DNA from: Arthrobacter sp. B6
GTDB lineage: Bacteria > Actinomycetota > Actinomycetes > Actinomycetales > Micrococcaceae
NCBI RefSeq assembly: GCF_001663775.1
Contig: NZ_KV467169.1
Location: forward strand, 130,343-194,342
DNA length: 64,000 bases
Direction of reading: 5' to 3'
Position 1 is the first letter of the stretch; each line of letters opens with the position of its first letter. Both the position numbers and the translations under genes were made by a program. Positions 26,177 through 36,653 of this stretch are shown piece by piece. The notes beneath the pieces were generated by a model. That model searched no databases, was not told where the DNA came from, and saw only the letters and a program-made list of their open reading frames with translations.

Positions 26177-28576
26177 GTGCCTGTCGCCTACCCGTCGTGG
26201 CCGGCCGTGAATAGACTGAAGTCCGCTGTGCAACAACGGACCGGACCGGTGACCCTGGTGAGTGAAAACATCGCGTTTCCCCCTCTCGGCCACCCTGCCG
26301 CGCTGTCCAGGGAGGCCGTCGGCAGCAAGGCTGCGGCGCTTTCCGCCCTGGTGGCTGCAGGTTTTCCGGTTCCGGCAGGATTTGTGGTCACTGCGGCTGC
26401 TCTTGGCGCCGTCACAGCGCAACGCGTGATCGAAGGCCTTCAGGCGGCAGCCGCCGCTGCCGGCCCTGGCCCGTATGCGGTGAGGTCCTCGGCCGCTGCG
26501 GAAGACCTGCCCGGCGCATCCTTCGCGGGCATGTACGAGAGTTACCTGAACGTGTCGGCGGCTGACCTGCCCGGGGCGGTGGAACGATGCCGTCAATCCG
26601 CCAAAGCCGACCGCATCCGGGCCTACCAGGCCTCCCTGCGGACGGACGCCGGCGAAGGACCAGGGACGCACGACGGCGCCACTGCAGGTGCCGGGGCCGG
26701 CATGGCGGTCCTGGTTCAGCAGATGGTGGACCCTGCCGCCGCCGGGGTCGCCTTGACGGCCAACCCGCTGACCGGGGACCGCAGCGAAACCATCATTTCC
26801 GCGGTTCCGGGCCTCGCCGAAGGCCTCGTGTCCGGGGTGGAGACGGGCGAGGAGTGGGTTGTGCGGGCGGGACGGCCCGCCCTGACCCGCGGCGCGGCCG
26901 GAGTCCTTTCCAAGGAAAGCGCGGCGGCGGTGGCCGCCATTGCGGAGCAGGTCGCCGTGCACTTCGGCTGCCCCCAGGACATCGAATGGGCAGTTGACCA
27001 TGCCGGTATGGTGCGGATTCTCCAGTCCCGGCCGATGACCGCCCTGCCCGAGCCGGTGAGCTGGGAACCGCCGGGAAAGGGCACCTGGCTTCGAAACTTC
27101 CGCCTGGGCGAATGGCTGCCCGAACCGGTCACGCCGCTGTTCATGGATTGGGTGATACCGCGGATAGATGCCGCCTACAACGAGGCTGTCTTCGCATCGG
27201 CCGGCATCTCCGTGGCCATGGGGCACGGGCAGGTCAACGGCTGGTACTACGTTTCCCCGCCGAGTCCCCGGGCACTCCCGCACCTGCTGTTCGGCGGCAA
27301 ACCGCGGTCACTGCCGTACTTCTTCAACTCCGTGGTGCGGCCCATGTTCGACCCCGTAGGCGCAGACCGGCGGGTGCTGCGTGAGCTCGAGCACGAATGG
27401 CGCACTGAATGCCTGCCCTCATACCGGACCCTGGTGGAGTCCTCGCTGGGTGTCGCCGGAACGGCTACCCTGCCCGAACTGCTGGATATCGTGGAGCGGG
27501 TGGCGCGGAAGGCCGGCGAGTACCTGTGGTTCTTCGCGGCCACCGGCGGTGCTGCCTGGAAAATGGAGATGGTACTGGCACGGTTCTGGCGCCGGCATAT
27601 TGCCGGTGCGCCCGCCGGCCGGGCCGCGCCGGGGGAACTGGAGGTGACCGGATACCAAACACTTCTGGGCGGCCTGGCTCCTGCCCTCCCTGCACGCGTT
27701 CCGCACGCTGTCTACAGCATCGACTGGTACCACAGGACGGCAGGTGAGCAACCCGGCACGGCCGTCACGGAGCGGGCCAGCTTGCCTCAGCCCCCGCCCG
27801 TGGTGCCTGCCACTCAACGGCGCCGGGCGGCTGAGGCGGCGTGCCGTGCGGTGCTGACGCGAACGCGCCAGCTGCACAGGTTTGACAACCTCCTCAGCGT
27901 GGCCCAGCACTACGCCCTGCTCCGCGAGGAGCAGGCGAGGGACTTCACGCTGGGCTGGCCACTGCTGCGCCGGTGTGCCACCGAAATTGGCACCCGCCTC
28001 CGGGACGGCGGAATCATCGCCGACCCCGCGGACGTCTACTTCCTGACCTTCGACGCCCTGCGCCTGGACGCGCCGCCGCAGCAGGAAGACGTAGCCCGGC
28101 GCCGCAAGGAATGGGCACGGCAGCGGAAGCTCTCAGCCCCGCTGCAACTGGGAAAGCTGCCGCCGGTGCTGGGGAACATGTTCGACCAAATCGCCAACAG
28201 CGCCCGCAGCACCAGGGACGTGCCGGCAGGTGCCCTGGTGGGGCATCCGGCCAGTCCGGGACGGGCTGAGGGCCGCGTGCGCGTGGTGGACGGCCCCGAG
28301 GGATTCTCCCGGTTCCTGCCGGGCGAGATCCTGGTGGCCAAAGCCACGGCGCCGGCATGGACCCCGCTGTTTGCCGTCGCTGCCGCCGTCGTGACGGACG
28401 GCGGCAACCTGGCCGCACACGCTTCCCTGGTGGCCCGAGAGTACGGTATCCCCGCCGTGGTAGGCACCGGCAACGCCACCACCGTCCTCCGGACAGGGCA
28501 GCTGGTTACTGTCGACGGCAACGCCGGGACTGTCGAAGTGGGCGGCCTTTCCGATCAACGGGGTTCTCACGCGTAG
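26177..28576 (+). CDS. PEP-synthase/rifampin-phosphotransferase-like enzyme
   Basis: Up to 799 residues with an N-terminal PPDK_N/PEP-synthase ATP-grasp domain (YAVRSSAAAEDLPGASFAGM; about 30-300), a central region beginning RLGEWLPEPVTPLFM and a C-terminal swivelling phosphohistidine domain with catalytic His748 (GGNLAAHASLVAREYGIP). This order is shared by rifampin phosphotransferase (about 860 residues) and by uncharacterised PEP-utilising enzymes; the PEPVTPL segment is common to both. It lacks the PEP-binding TIM barrel of true PEP synthase. The substrate is not evident. The start is uncertain (GTG 26177, 26228, 26249 or 26258; none has a good ribosome binding site). Divergent from leuS, with its 5' end only about 35 bases from the leuS leader. 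Confidence 0.75.
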   Translation: MPVAYPSWPAVNRLKSAVQQRTGPVTLVSENIAFPPLGHPAALSREAVGSKAAALSALVAAGFPVPAGFVVTAAALGAVTAQRVIEGLQAAAAAAGPGPYAVRSSAAAEDLPGASFAGMYESYLNVSAADLPGAVERCRQSAKADRIRAYQASLRTDAGEGPGTHDGATAGAGAGMAVLVQQMVDPAAAGVALTANPLTGDRSETIISAVPGLAEGLVSGVETGEEWVVRAGRPALTRGAAGVLSKESAAAVAAIAEQVAVHFGCPQDIEWAVDHAGMVRILQSRPMTALPEPVSWEPPGKGTWLRNFRLGEWLPEPVTPLFMDWVIPRIDAAYNEAVFASAGISVAMGHGQVNGWYYVSPPSPRALPHLLFGGKPRSLPYFFNSVVRPMFDPVGADRRVLRELEHEWRTECLPSYRTLVESSLGVAGTATLPELLDIVERVARKAGEYLWFFAATGGAAWKMEMVLARFWRRHIAGAPAGRAAPGELEVTGYQTLLGGLAPALPARVPHAVYSIDWYHRTAGEQPGTAVTERASLPQPPPVVPATQRRRAAEAACRAVLTRTRQLHRFDNLLSVAQHYALLREEQARDFTLGWPLLRRCATEIGTRLRDGGIIADPADVYFLTFDALRLDAPPQQEDVARRRKEWARQRKLSAPLQLGKLPPVLGNMFDQIANSARSTRDVPAGALVGHPASPGRAEGRVRVVDGPEGFSRFLPGEILVAKATAPAWTPLFAVAAAVVTDGGNLAAHASLVAREYGIPAVVGTGNATTVLRTGQLVTVDGNAGTVEVGGLSDQRGSHA

Positions 28577-29328
28577 GCCAGGCTGAGCATCAGGGCCTTC
28601 AGCTGGGCGTACTGCTCTGTAGCCATCCATGCCAGCGCTGCTTCCCTGCCTGCGAAGGCCGGCTGGGGCGGGGTGTTGAAGATGACACTGGTGATGGAGG
28701 CACCGTTTCCCATGGTCAGAATGTCACAGCCCGACGACGTTTCGCCTTCTTCCAGGTACCGCGGTTGCCTGACCGTCATGCTGTACCAGTCCTGCCCCCC
28801 GACGCTCTCCACAACGAACCCGAACTCCGGCACGGTGCCCTCCGCATCACGCATTGCGGGGACAGCGGACCTGTCCAGCACGGTGCGGTGGGCCGGCCCG
28901 ACGGTGCACCCGATGCCGTCGGCCCCGCTCGAGACGCGGAGGAGGTCGTCGCCTGTACTGTCCGAGACGATCGCTTCGGCGGGTTGCCAAGGCGGGCCAT
29001 CGCGCCCGGGACCGCGCTGGATCCTGACTGACCAGTCCTCCGGGTAGGAGAAGGAGATGTGCCCGTCCGGGAAGGTGAAGACTTTCCGGGCCGGCGCAAC
29101 AGGCTCCTCGGCGGGGCCTGTTGCGTCAGGAACAGCCGGCGTGGATACCGCGGCAGTCGCAGACACGGCAGGTGACGGATCCGCACTGGCCTGGAGTGTT
29201 GACGCCGGCGGCGCGCTCCCCGTCGCGGCGCCGGGTCCCGGCTGGGACCCGCAGGCGGACAGAGCCACACTTGCGGTCAGAAGGTAAAGGATAACTGCTG
29301 TGCTCATTCGGAAGCGGCTGGACCCCAT
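28567..29328 (-). CDS. Predicted lipoprotein of unknown function
   Basis: 253 residues: a signal peptide with lipobox LSAC (Cys about residue 26), a Ser/Ala/Thr/Pro-rich linker to about residue 80, then a globular domain starting FTFPDGHISFSYPEDWSV. I do not recognise a characterised family; the PsbP-like opening of the domain is common among actinobacterial lipoproteins. The start has AGGGGGAA seven bases upstream. Its 3' end overlaps the 3' end of the convergent PEP-utilising gene by ten bases. Confidence 0.7.
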   Translation of the reverse strand: MGSSRFRMSTAVILYLLTASVALSACGSQPGPGAATGSAPPASTLQASADPSPAVSATAAVSTPAVPDATGPAEEPVAPARKVFTFPDGHISFSYPEDWSVRIQRGPGRDGPPWQPAEAIVSDSTGDDLLRVSSGADGIGCTVGPAHRTVLDRSAVPAMRDAEGTVPEFGFVVESVGGQDWYSMTVRQPRYLEEGETSSGCDILTMGNGASITSVIFNTPPQPAFAGREAALAWMATEQYAQLKALMLSLAYA

Positions 29329-29468
29329 ACGTGTTATTCCCCCTGAAAAGCCTGCTGGCCGGCTGATGCCGGCTCACCCCTATAGTTTCCGGCATCGGTG
29401 CAAAGGTTACGCCCAGCCCGAAGCCGTGTCCGGTCGGGATAGCAACGGGGGCGCCGGTGAGCCGGCAC

Positions 29469-29486
29469 AAAAAGGGGAGGACGTGT

Positions 29487-29501
<15 letters not shown>
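29469..29501 (-). terminator. Intrinsic terminator overlapping the glpK stop codon
   Basis: GAGGACGTG-AAGTAGA-CACGTCCTC: a nine-base perfect stem with the glpK TAG in the loop, then CCC and five T residues on the minus strand. It ends the glpD-glpF-glpK transcript. Confidence 0.85.
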
Positions 29502-31001
<1,500 letters not shown>

Positions 31002-31053
31002 AATGACGTCCTTGTCTGTATGCAGGTTGATGGCTGAGGTCATGGCTGAATGG

Positions 31054-31803
31054 TCAGGAAGCGGCAAAGATGATGATCGGAGCGACCCTGGCGACGATAC
31101 CGCCCAGCGCACCGCCCACCAGGGGTCCTACTACCGGAATCCACGAGTAGGCCCAGTCGCTGGTTCCCTTTCCCCGGATGGGCAGCAGCGCGTGGGCAAT
31201 ACGTGGACCGAGATCACGCGCGGGGTTGATGGCGTAGCCGGTGGGCCCACCCAGTGAAACACCGATGCCCACCACCAGCAGGGCCACTGCCAGTGGTCCC
31301 AGGCCCGAGGGTGTTCCGCCGAAGGAGAGGATCACAAAAACCAGGACAAAAGTTCCGATGATTTCGGTGACCAGGTTCCACGGCGTGGAGCGGATGGCGG
31401 GACCGGTGGAGAAAACGCCCAGCCTGCTGGCGGCCTCGGGCTCGGCGTCGAAGTGCTGCTTGTAGGCGGCCCAGCAGATCACCGCGCCGAGGAATGCCCC
31501 GAGCAGCTCCCCGCCGAAGTAGGTCAGGGTGGAAGCAAAATCAACCGGGACGTCCGGCGCATACTGCCGTTTGCCTTCAACCAGGATCCCGAGAGTGACG
31601 GCTGGATTGAGGTGCGCGCCGGACTTAGCGGCAACGAACACACCCGCGAAGACGGCGATGCCCCACCCCCAGGTCACCATCAGGAACCCGCCGCTGTTGC
31701 CTTTGGTGCCCCGCAGGGCAACGTTGGCCACGACGCCGCAACCCAGCAGGGTGAGCATCGCCGTTCCGAAGACTTCGGAAAGAAAAACAATTCCAAGAGA
31801 CAT
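31054..31803 (-). CDS. glpF: Glycerol uptake facilitator (MIP/aquaporin family)
   Basis: 249-residue integral membrane channel with six membrane segments and both NPA pore motifs (HLNPAVTLG and [10 protein letters not shown]). The Asp after the second NPA box (NPARD) is the residue typical of glycerol-conducting aquaglyceroporins. The ATG at 31803 has GTGGAG upstream; a start four codons earlier is less well placed. Between glpD and glpK, consistent with glycerol import. Confidence 0.93.
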   Translation of the reverse strand: MSLGIVFLSEVFGTAMLTLLGCGVVANVALRGTKGNSGGFLMVTWGWGIAVFAGVFVAAKSGAHLNPAVTLGILVEGKRQYAPDVPVDFASTLTYFGGELLGAFLGAVICWAAYKQHFDAEPEAASRLGVFSTGPAIRSTPWNLVTEIIGTFVLVFVILSFGGTPSGLGPLAVALLVVGIGVSLGGPTGYAINPARDLGPRIAHALLPIRGKGTSDWAYSWIPVVGPLVGGALGGIVARVAPIIIFAAS

Positions 31804-31853
31804 CTTTGACTCCACTTTCTGTTGCCGGTCCCTCGCAGGTTGAAGGACCGCGG

Positions 31854-31880
31854 AGCCGGGGGCACTTTGGTGCCCCGGCT
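31854..31880. other. Stem-loop in the glpD-glpF spacer
   Basis: AGCCGGGG-G-CAC and GTGCCCCGGCT pair with a single bulged G. There is no T run on the minus strand. It could stabilise or process the operon mRNA so that glpD and glpFK are made at different levels, or act as a weak terminator. Confidence 0.5.
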
Positions 31881-31896
31881 TTCGGCCGGGACCTGC

Positions 31897-33708
31897 CTAG
31901 GCGACCAGGCTGTGTACCTGCACGCGGTGGAAACGTTCCAGCACGTCCTGGGCTGCATGGATCTCTGCTGCCCTGGCTGCCGCATCCCAGCCCAGCGGGC
32001 CGGCCAGCACGTCCGCCGCCTCATGAAGCAGTTCGCCCGTCACCAGGCCGCGGAAGGCCAGGGACGTGCGGCGGATGAGGACATCCGCAAGGTGCCCAAC
32101 CTGCTCATTGGCGGCCATGAACTCCAGTTCGCGGACGCTGAGCTCGTGGGTGGAGTGCAGGAGCCGGTCCGGGCCCGCGTCGAGGTAGCGGATGACGTCC
32201 TCTGCGCGGGTGCCGTAACGCGTCAGCAGGACCGCGGTCCTGGCGGCGTCACGGCCGGCGGACATGTGGGCCTTGATCCATTTCTGGACCCCCGCCTCGT
32301 CTTCCGGGAAGCCTGCTCCGCCCCCGATGGCGAGCTTCGCCGTCGAAACTTTCCGTTCCATGCCCAGTTCGGCAAGCACGTCATTGGTCATGTGCTCGGC
32401 CAGCGCACGGAACGTCGTCCACTTGCCGCCAACCAGGGAGAGGACGACGGCGCCTGCCGCGCCTTCGCGCCGTTCGATCCGGTAGTCCCGCGAGACAAAT
32501 CCGGGCTGGGTTGCGTCGTGCCGGGGCAGCGGACGGACGCCGGAGAATGTGTACACGATCTGCCCGCGGTCAACCGGGATGCCGGGGAAGACATGGCCTA
32601 TGAGCTCAAGGAAGTACTCGATTTCCTCGTCGGTGCACACCGCGTCCTCGCCCATGTCGGCGTACACGTCGGTGGTTCCCACCAGGACCCTGTCCCCCAT
32701 CGGGTAGATCAGGACGATCCGGCCGTCAGTGTGTTCGAAGAAGATTTCGCGGCCATTGCACGCTTCGAGGAGCCCAGGGTGGTCCAGGACGATGTGGGAG
32801 CCCTTGGTGCCGCCCATGAAGCGGGAGGCAGCGCCCATTGCTTCGTTGGTCAGGTCCACCCATGCCCCGGTGGTGTTCACGATGACGTCAGCGGTGAAGT
32901 CAAACATCTCGCCGGTAAGTTCATCGCGAAGCTGGACGGTGCCGCCTGCAGCAGGGCTGCCCTTGCCCGGAGCCGCCCCGGCTGTCATCGACTGGAGCGA
33001 GAGATGGTTGCTGGCCCGGGCTGTCGAGTCTGCGGGGCCTGCACCGGCCAGCCCGGCCTTTTCGCCGTCCTGGAGCACGTCGAGGGTGAGCCGCTCCGGG
33101 TTGTGAACCGAGGCGTCGAAGTACGTGGCCGCGTATTTGATGCCTGGGTGGAGGTGAGGCAGTTCGGCCAGTGCACGCTTGCGGCCCCGGAACTGGTGGC
33201 GGGGAACAGCGCCGCCGTCGCGGGAGAACGAGTCGTAGAGACTGAGCCCCAGCTTGATGAGGAACGCGCCGCGTTCCTTGGGCTGGCCCTGCTGCTTGTG
33301 CGTGAGGAAGCGCAGGGGTGCGGACAGCACGCCGGAGAACGTGCTGAAGATCGGGATCGTGGTCTGGAGGGGTTTTACGTAGTGCGGTGCGATGCGCAGC
33401 AGGCGGTTGCGTTCCGCTACGGATTCCCGGACCAGGCGGAATTCTCCGTTTTCCAGGTAGCGGATGCCGCCGTGGATCATGTGCGAGGAGGCCCCGCTGG
33501 CGCCCTGGCAGTAGTCGCCGCGTTCCACCAGGGCAACGTCAACCCCCTGAAGGGCAAGGTCGCGGAACGTGCCTGCGCCGTTGATACCGCCGCCGATGAT
33601 CAACACTTTGGCCCGCGGACGCTGCCGCAGGGCCTGGACTGAAGAACGGGTTCCCCTGCCAGGTGAAGGCAAAACTCCGCTACGGCCGAATAAATGCGTG
33701 GTTCCCAA
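31897..33708 (-). CDS. glpD: Glycerol-3-phosphate dehydrogenase (FAD-dependent, aerobic type)
   Basis: Oxidises sn-glycerol 3-phosphate to dihydroxyacetone phosphate, passing electrons to the quinone pool at the inner face of the membrane. 603 residues with the FAD Rossmann motif LIIGGGINGAGT (about 36-47), the GlpD signature SSHMIHGGIRYLENGEF and a C-terminal DAO_C domain. It leads the glpD-glpF-glpK operon, with a promoter-like sequence 62 bases upstream and the SorC-type regulator divergent. Confidence 0.95.
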   Translation of the reverse strand: MGTTHLFGRSGVLPSPGRGTRSSVQALRQRPRAKVLIIGGGINGAGTFRDLALQGVDVALVERGDYCQGASGASSHMIHGGIRYLENGEFRLVRESVAERNRLLRIAPHYVKPLQTTIPIFSTFSGVLSAPLRFLTHKQQGQPKERGAFLIKLGLSLYDSFSRDGGAVPRHQFRGRKRALAELPHLHPGIKYAATYFDASVHNPERLTLDVLQDGEKAGLAGAGPADSTARASNHLSLQSMTAGAAPGKGSPAAGGTVQLRDELTGEMFDFTADVIVNTTGAWVDLTNEAMGAASRFMGGTKGSHIVLDHPGLLEACNGREIFFEHTDGRIVLIYPMGDRVLVGTTDVYADMGEDAVCTDEEIEYFLELIGHVFPGIPVDRGQIVYTFSGVRPLPRHDATQPGFVSRDYRIERREGAAGAVVLSLVGGKWTTFRALAEHMTNDVLAELGMERKVSTAKLAIGGGAGFPEDEAGVQKWIKAHMSAGRDAARTAVLLTRYGTRAEDVIRYLDAGPDRLLHSTHELSVRELEFMAANEQVGHLADVLIRRTSLAFRGLVTGELLHEAADVLAGPLGWDAAARAAEIHAAQDVLERFHRVQVHSLVA

Positions 33709-33769
33709 AACGACTCCCTGGGGGTTGGTTCTGTGCGGCCGCCAGCCGGCGCCTCGCAGGTCTCCAACT

Positions 33770-33799
33770 ATTCTTTGAATTGATGGAAAATAGAGTCAA
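33770..33799 (-). promoter_or_regulatory. Candidate glpD promoter
   Basis: On the minus strand TTGACT (33794-33799) and AAGAAT (33770-33775), separated by 18 bases, fit -35 and -10 hexamers and would give a 5' UTR of about 55 bases. Confidence 0.4.
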
Positions 33800-33805
33800 C
33801 CTCCA

Positions 33806-33819
33806 TGCACAAACGTGCA
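33806..33819. promoter_or_regulatory. Palindrome between glpD and its divergent regulator
   Basis: TGCAC-AAAC-GTGCA, five-base arms with a four-base spacer, lies just upstream of the glpD -35 candidate and about 14 bases before the regulator start. It is a plausible operator for the SorC-type protein, by position only. Confidence 0.35.
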
Positions 33820-33832
33820 GAACGGATTTCGA

Positions 33833-34795
33833 ATGTCACCCTCACGCCACTCCGACGCCCTGCGTGCTGCACAGATGTACTATCTGCAGGACCTCACCAT
33901 GGACGCCATCGCACGGGAGCTCCGCACCTCCCGTTCCACGGTTTCCCGTCTCCTGTCTTCGGCCCGGGACTCGGGGCTGGTACAGATCCAGATCCGCAAT
34001 CCGATGGATACGGGCCCGGAATTGGAAGGAATCATCCGGGACGAGTACAACCTGGACGTGCACGTTGTCCCGGTCCTGGAAACACTGAATGAGGCTGAGA
34101 CCCTGGAGCGGGTGGCTATGCAGGCCGCACGGACCATCGGGCCCCTGGTGGATTCCAACGCCATCATCGGGGTGGCCTGGGGGTCAACGCTGAGCGCAGT
34201 CAGCAGGCACCTGACCCGCAAGATCACCCACGACAGCGTCATCGTCCAGCTCAACGGGGCCGGAAACATGCACACCACGGGCATCACGTACGCCAGTGAC
34301 ATCATGCGCCGCTTCGGCAGTGCCTACGGGGCGCGCGTTGAGCAGTTCCCGGTGCCCGCGTTTTTTGACCACGCTGCGACCAAGACCGCCATGTGGAATG
34401 AACGCAGCGTGCAAAGGATCCTCAAGCTCCAGTCGAGGATGAGCATCGCCATCTTTGGCGTGGGTTCAGTGGACGCAGACTATCCCAGCCATGTTTACGC
34501 TGGCGGCTACCTGGACGAAAGCGACCTCAAAAGCCTTGCGGGCTCGGATGTTGTGGGCGACGTCGCCACCGTCTTTTTCCGCGGCGACGGGTCCTCCGAC
34601 GGCATTGTCCTGAACGAGCGGTCAACTGGACCGGCGCTCGCGGAACTCAAGCAGGTCAGGCGCCGCATCTGTGTGGTGTCCGGGGCGTCCAAGATCAACG
34701 GGCTTCGGGGGGCACTGACGGCGGGGCTGGCGACGGACCTGATCCTCGATGAGGCAACCGCGCGCCGCCTGGTGAGTTTCGACGGAGCAGCCTGA
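33833..34795 (+). CDS. SorC/DeoR-type sugar-binding transcriptional regulator
   Basis: 320 residues: an N-terminal helix-turn-helix (LTMDAIARELRTSRSTVSRL, about 22-41) and a C-terminal sugar-phosphate-binding domain of the SorC family (IGVAWGSTLSAV; GAGNMHTTGITYASDIMRR; GVGSVDADYPSHVYAGGYL). SorC proteins respond to phosphorylated sugars or polyols. Its divergent position next to glpD suggests that it controls the glp genes with glycerol 3-phosphate or a related phosphate as effector. The start may be 33833 (ATG) or six codons earlier (GTG at 33815, inside the palindrome). Confidence 0.88.
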   Translation: MSPSRHSDALRAAQMYYLQDLTMDAIARELRTSRSTVSRLLSSARDSGLVQIQIRNPMDTGPELEGIIRDEYNLDVHVVPVLETLNEAETLERVAMQAARTIGPLVDSNAIIGVAWGSTLSAVSRHLTRKITHDSVIVQLNGAGNMHTTGITYASDIMRRFGSAYGARVEQFPVPAFFDHAATKTAMWNERSVQRILKLQSRMSIAIFGVGSVDADYPSHVYAGGYLDESDLKSLAGSDVVGDVATVFFRGDGSSDGIVLNERSTGPALAELKQVRRRICVVSGASKINGLRGALTAGLATDLILDEATARRLVSFDGAA

Positions 34796-34830
34796 CGGAG
34801 TCCGTGTACAGAATGGGTAGAGTCGTTGCT

Positions 34831-35712
34831 ATGAAAACCTCACCCCGGCTCAGCCTGAACAACGGCGTGCTGATCGACCAGTTGGGATTCGGGCTGTACA
34901 AGGTTCCGGTGCTGGAGGCGGCCGGCCTCGTGGCCACGGCCCTCGGCTGCGGATACCGCCATGTCGACACAGCGGCCATGTACGGGAACGAAACCGGGGT
35001 AGCCCGCGGGATGAGTTCGCTCTTCGGCTACGACGGCGGAATCGGGACGGGAACCGGCGGTTCGGGGGAGGCGGCGCCCGCGTTGGCCCGCGAAGACGTC
35101 TTCGTCACCACAAAGGTCTGGAACGATGACCAGGGCTACGACTCCACCCTGCGGGCGTTCGATAACTCAATGGTGAACCTTGGCCTGGACTACGTGGACA
35201 TGTACCTGATCCACTGGCCCTGCGCCCGGCGCGGGCTGTTCACGGACACCTACCGCGCCCTGGAAACCCTGTACCGCGAAGGCAAAGTGCGCGCCATCGG
35301 TGTCTGCAACTTCCAGCCCTCCCACCTGGACCGGCTCCTGCAGACGGCGGAAGTGGTACCGGCCGTCAACCAGATCGAACTGCATCCGTGGCTCCAGCAG
35401 GCTGAACTTCGCAAAAAGCACGAGGAGTTGGGGATCCGGACGGAAGCCTGGAGCCCCTTGGGGCGCGGACAGGTCCTGGCGGATCCGGTCGTCCTGGCGT
35501 GTGCCGCTGAACATGGCGTGACCGCGGCGCAGGTCATCTTGCGATGGCACATCCAGCTGGGCAACATCGCCATCCCCAAGGCGAGTTCGGAGGCCCGCAT
35601 CCGCGAGAACCTGGATGTCTTCCACTTTGCACTTTCGGACCGGGACATGGGTGCGCTTGCCGAACTTGACCGGGGACACCGCACCGGGTCCCATCCCGAC
35701 AACGTCAACTAG
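34831..35712 (+). CDS. Aldo/keto reductase
   Basis: NAD(P)H-dependent oxidoreductase of 293 residues with the AKR tetrad visible: Asp and Tyr in VDTAAMYGNE, Lys in TTKVWND and His in LIHWPC. The cofactor-binding IPKASSEARIRENLDVF is near the C-terminus. The fold is a TIM barrel; substrates are typically 2,5-diketogluconate-like or small aldehydes, but none can be assigned. An insertion of Gly/Glu/Ala-rich sequence (about residues 60-82) is longer than usual. ATG at 34831 is chosen; a GTG nine codons upstream exists. It lies 35 bases after the SorC gene and 11 bases before the hydrolase. Confidence 0.9.
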   Translation: MKTSPRLSLNNGVLIDQLGFGLYKVPVLEAAGLVATALGCGYRHVDTAAMYGNETGVARGMSSLFGYDGGIGTGTGGSGEAAPALAREDVFVTTKVWNDDQGYDSTLRAFDNSMVNLGLDYVDMYLIHWPCARRGLFTDTYRALETLYREGKVRAIGVCNFQPSHLDRLLQTAEVVPAVNQIELHPWLQQAELRKKHEELGIRTEAWSPLGRGQVLADPVVLACAAEHGVTAAQVILRWHIQLGNIAIPKASSEARIRENLDVFHFALSDRDMGALAELDRGHRTGSHPDNVN

Positions 35713-35723
35713 GACCGAGGGCC

Positions 35724-36653
35724 ATGAAAACAGCTGACTCCCCGCCTCCCGCCACGCAGTCCTACTTCAGCCGGGAACTCGCAGCCCGGACCCGGGCCTC
35801 CGACATTGAGCTCAATGGAGCCACGGTGGCTTACTGGACCTACGAGCCGGTCCAGGTGACGCCGGACACGCGGACCATTTTGGTGATCCACGGCTTCCGC
35901 GGCGATCACCACGGCCTGCTCAGGGTTGCGGACCAGCTGCCTGGAATGCGGATCATCATGCCCGACCTCCCTGGCTTTGGCAGCTCCGATGCCTTCGCCT
36001 CGGGACCGCATTCCATAGAGCATTACGGCACCTTCATCACCGACTTCATGGCCGCCCTGGAGCTCGGCCCGGACACCGTACTGCTGGGCCATTCGTTCGG
36101 GTCCATCGTTGCCGCGCACTTTGTGGCAGCCCACCCCGGTGCAGTCTCCCCGCTCATCTTAATCAACCCGATCGCCGCACCGGCGCTGGAAGGGCCAAAG
36201 GGGATCATGACCAAACTCGCCGTGCTCTACTACCGGCTCGCAGCCCGGCTCCCGCGCAGGCTGGGGCTTGCGCTGCTTCGCAGCCCGCTGATCGTCCGCG
36301 TGATGAGTGAGGCCATGGCAAAAACGCCTGACAAGGAGCTGCGCCGGTTCATCCACGGCCAGCACCATGCCTACTTCAGCGCCTTCGCCGACCGCGACAG
36401 CCTCCTGGAATCCTTCACCGCCTCCGTCAGCGGGCACGTAGCCGAGGTGGCACCTCAGCTGAACCTGCCGGTCCTGCTCATCGCGGGCGAAAAGGACGAA
36501 ATCGCGATGCTGCCCGACCAGCACCGGCTCGCCGCGCTTCTGCCGGACGGGACGCTTAAGGTGATCCCCGGCGTCGGGCACCTGATCCACTACGAAACGC
36601 CCGCGCCTGCCGCCGGCCACATCGTCAGCTTCCTTAAGGACCATCCCGCGTGA
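35724..36653 (+). CDS. Alpha/beta hydrolase
   Basis: 309-residue alpha/beta-hydrolase fold protein. The nucleophile elbow is GHSFG (Ser about residue 115), the oxyanion-region motif is VIHGFRGDHHG, and the likely acid and base are the Asp in AGEKDEIAM and the His in GVGHLIHYE. Substrate unknown. It overlaps the following glycosyltransferase by four bases, so the two are translationally coupled and probably act in one pathway, perhaps glycolipid or envelope glycan metabolism, which is inference. Confidence 0.85.
   Translation: MKTADSPPPATQSYFSRELAARTRASDIELNGATVAYWTYEPVQVTPDTRTILVIHGFRGDHHGLLRVADQLPGMRIIMPDLPGFGSSDAFASGPHSIEHYGTFITDFMAALELGPDTVLLGHSFGSIVAAHFVAAHPGAVSPLILINPIAAPALEGPKGIMTKLAVLYYRLAARLPRRLGLALLRSPLIVRVMSEAMAKTPDKELRRFIHGQHHAYFSAFADRDSLLESFTASVSGHVAEVAPQLNLPVLLIAGEKDEIAMLPDQHRLAALLPDGTLKVIPGVGHLIHYETPAPAAGHIVSFLKDHPA

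Noticed and set aside
25817..27283. Long minus-strand open frame covering the leuS leader and opposite the phosphotransferase gene
   Set aside because: Composition is that of an antisense frame (Gly/Arg/His-rich, no domains), and it would read through the attenuator.
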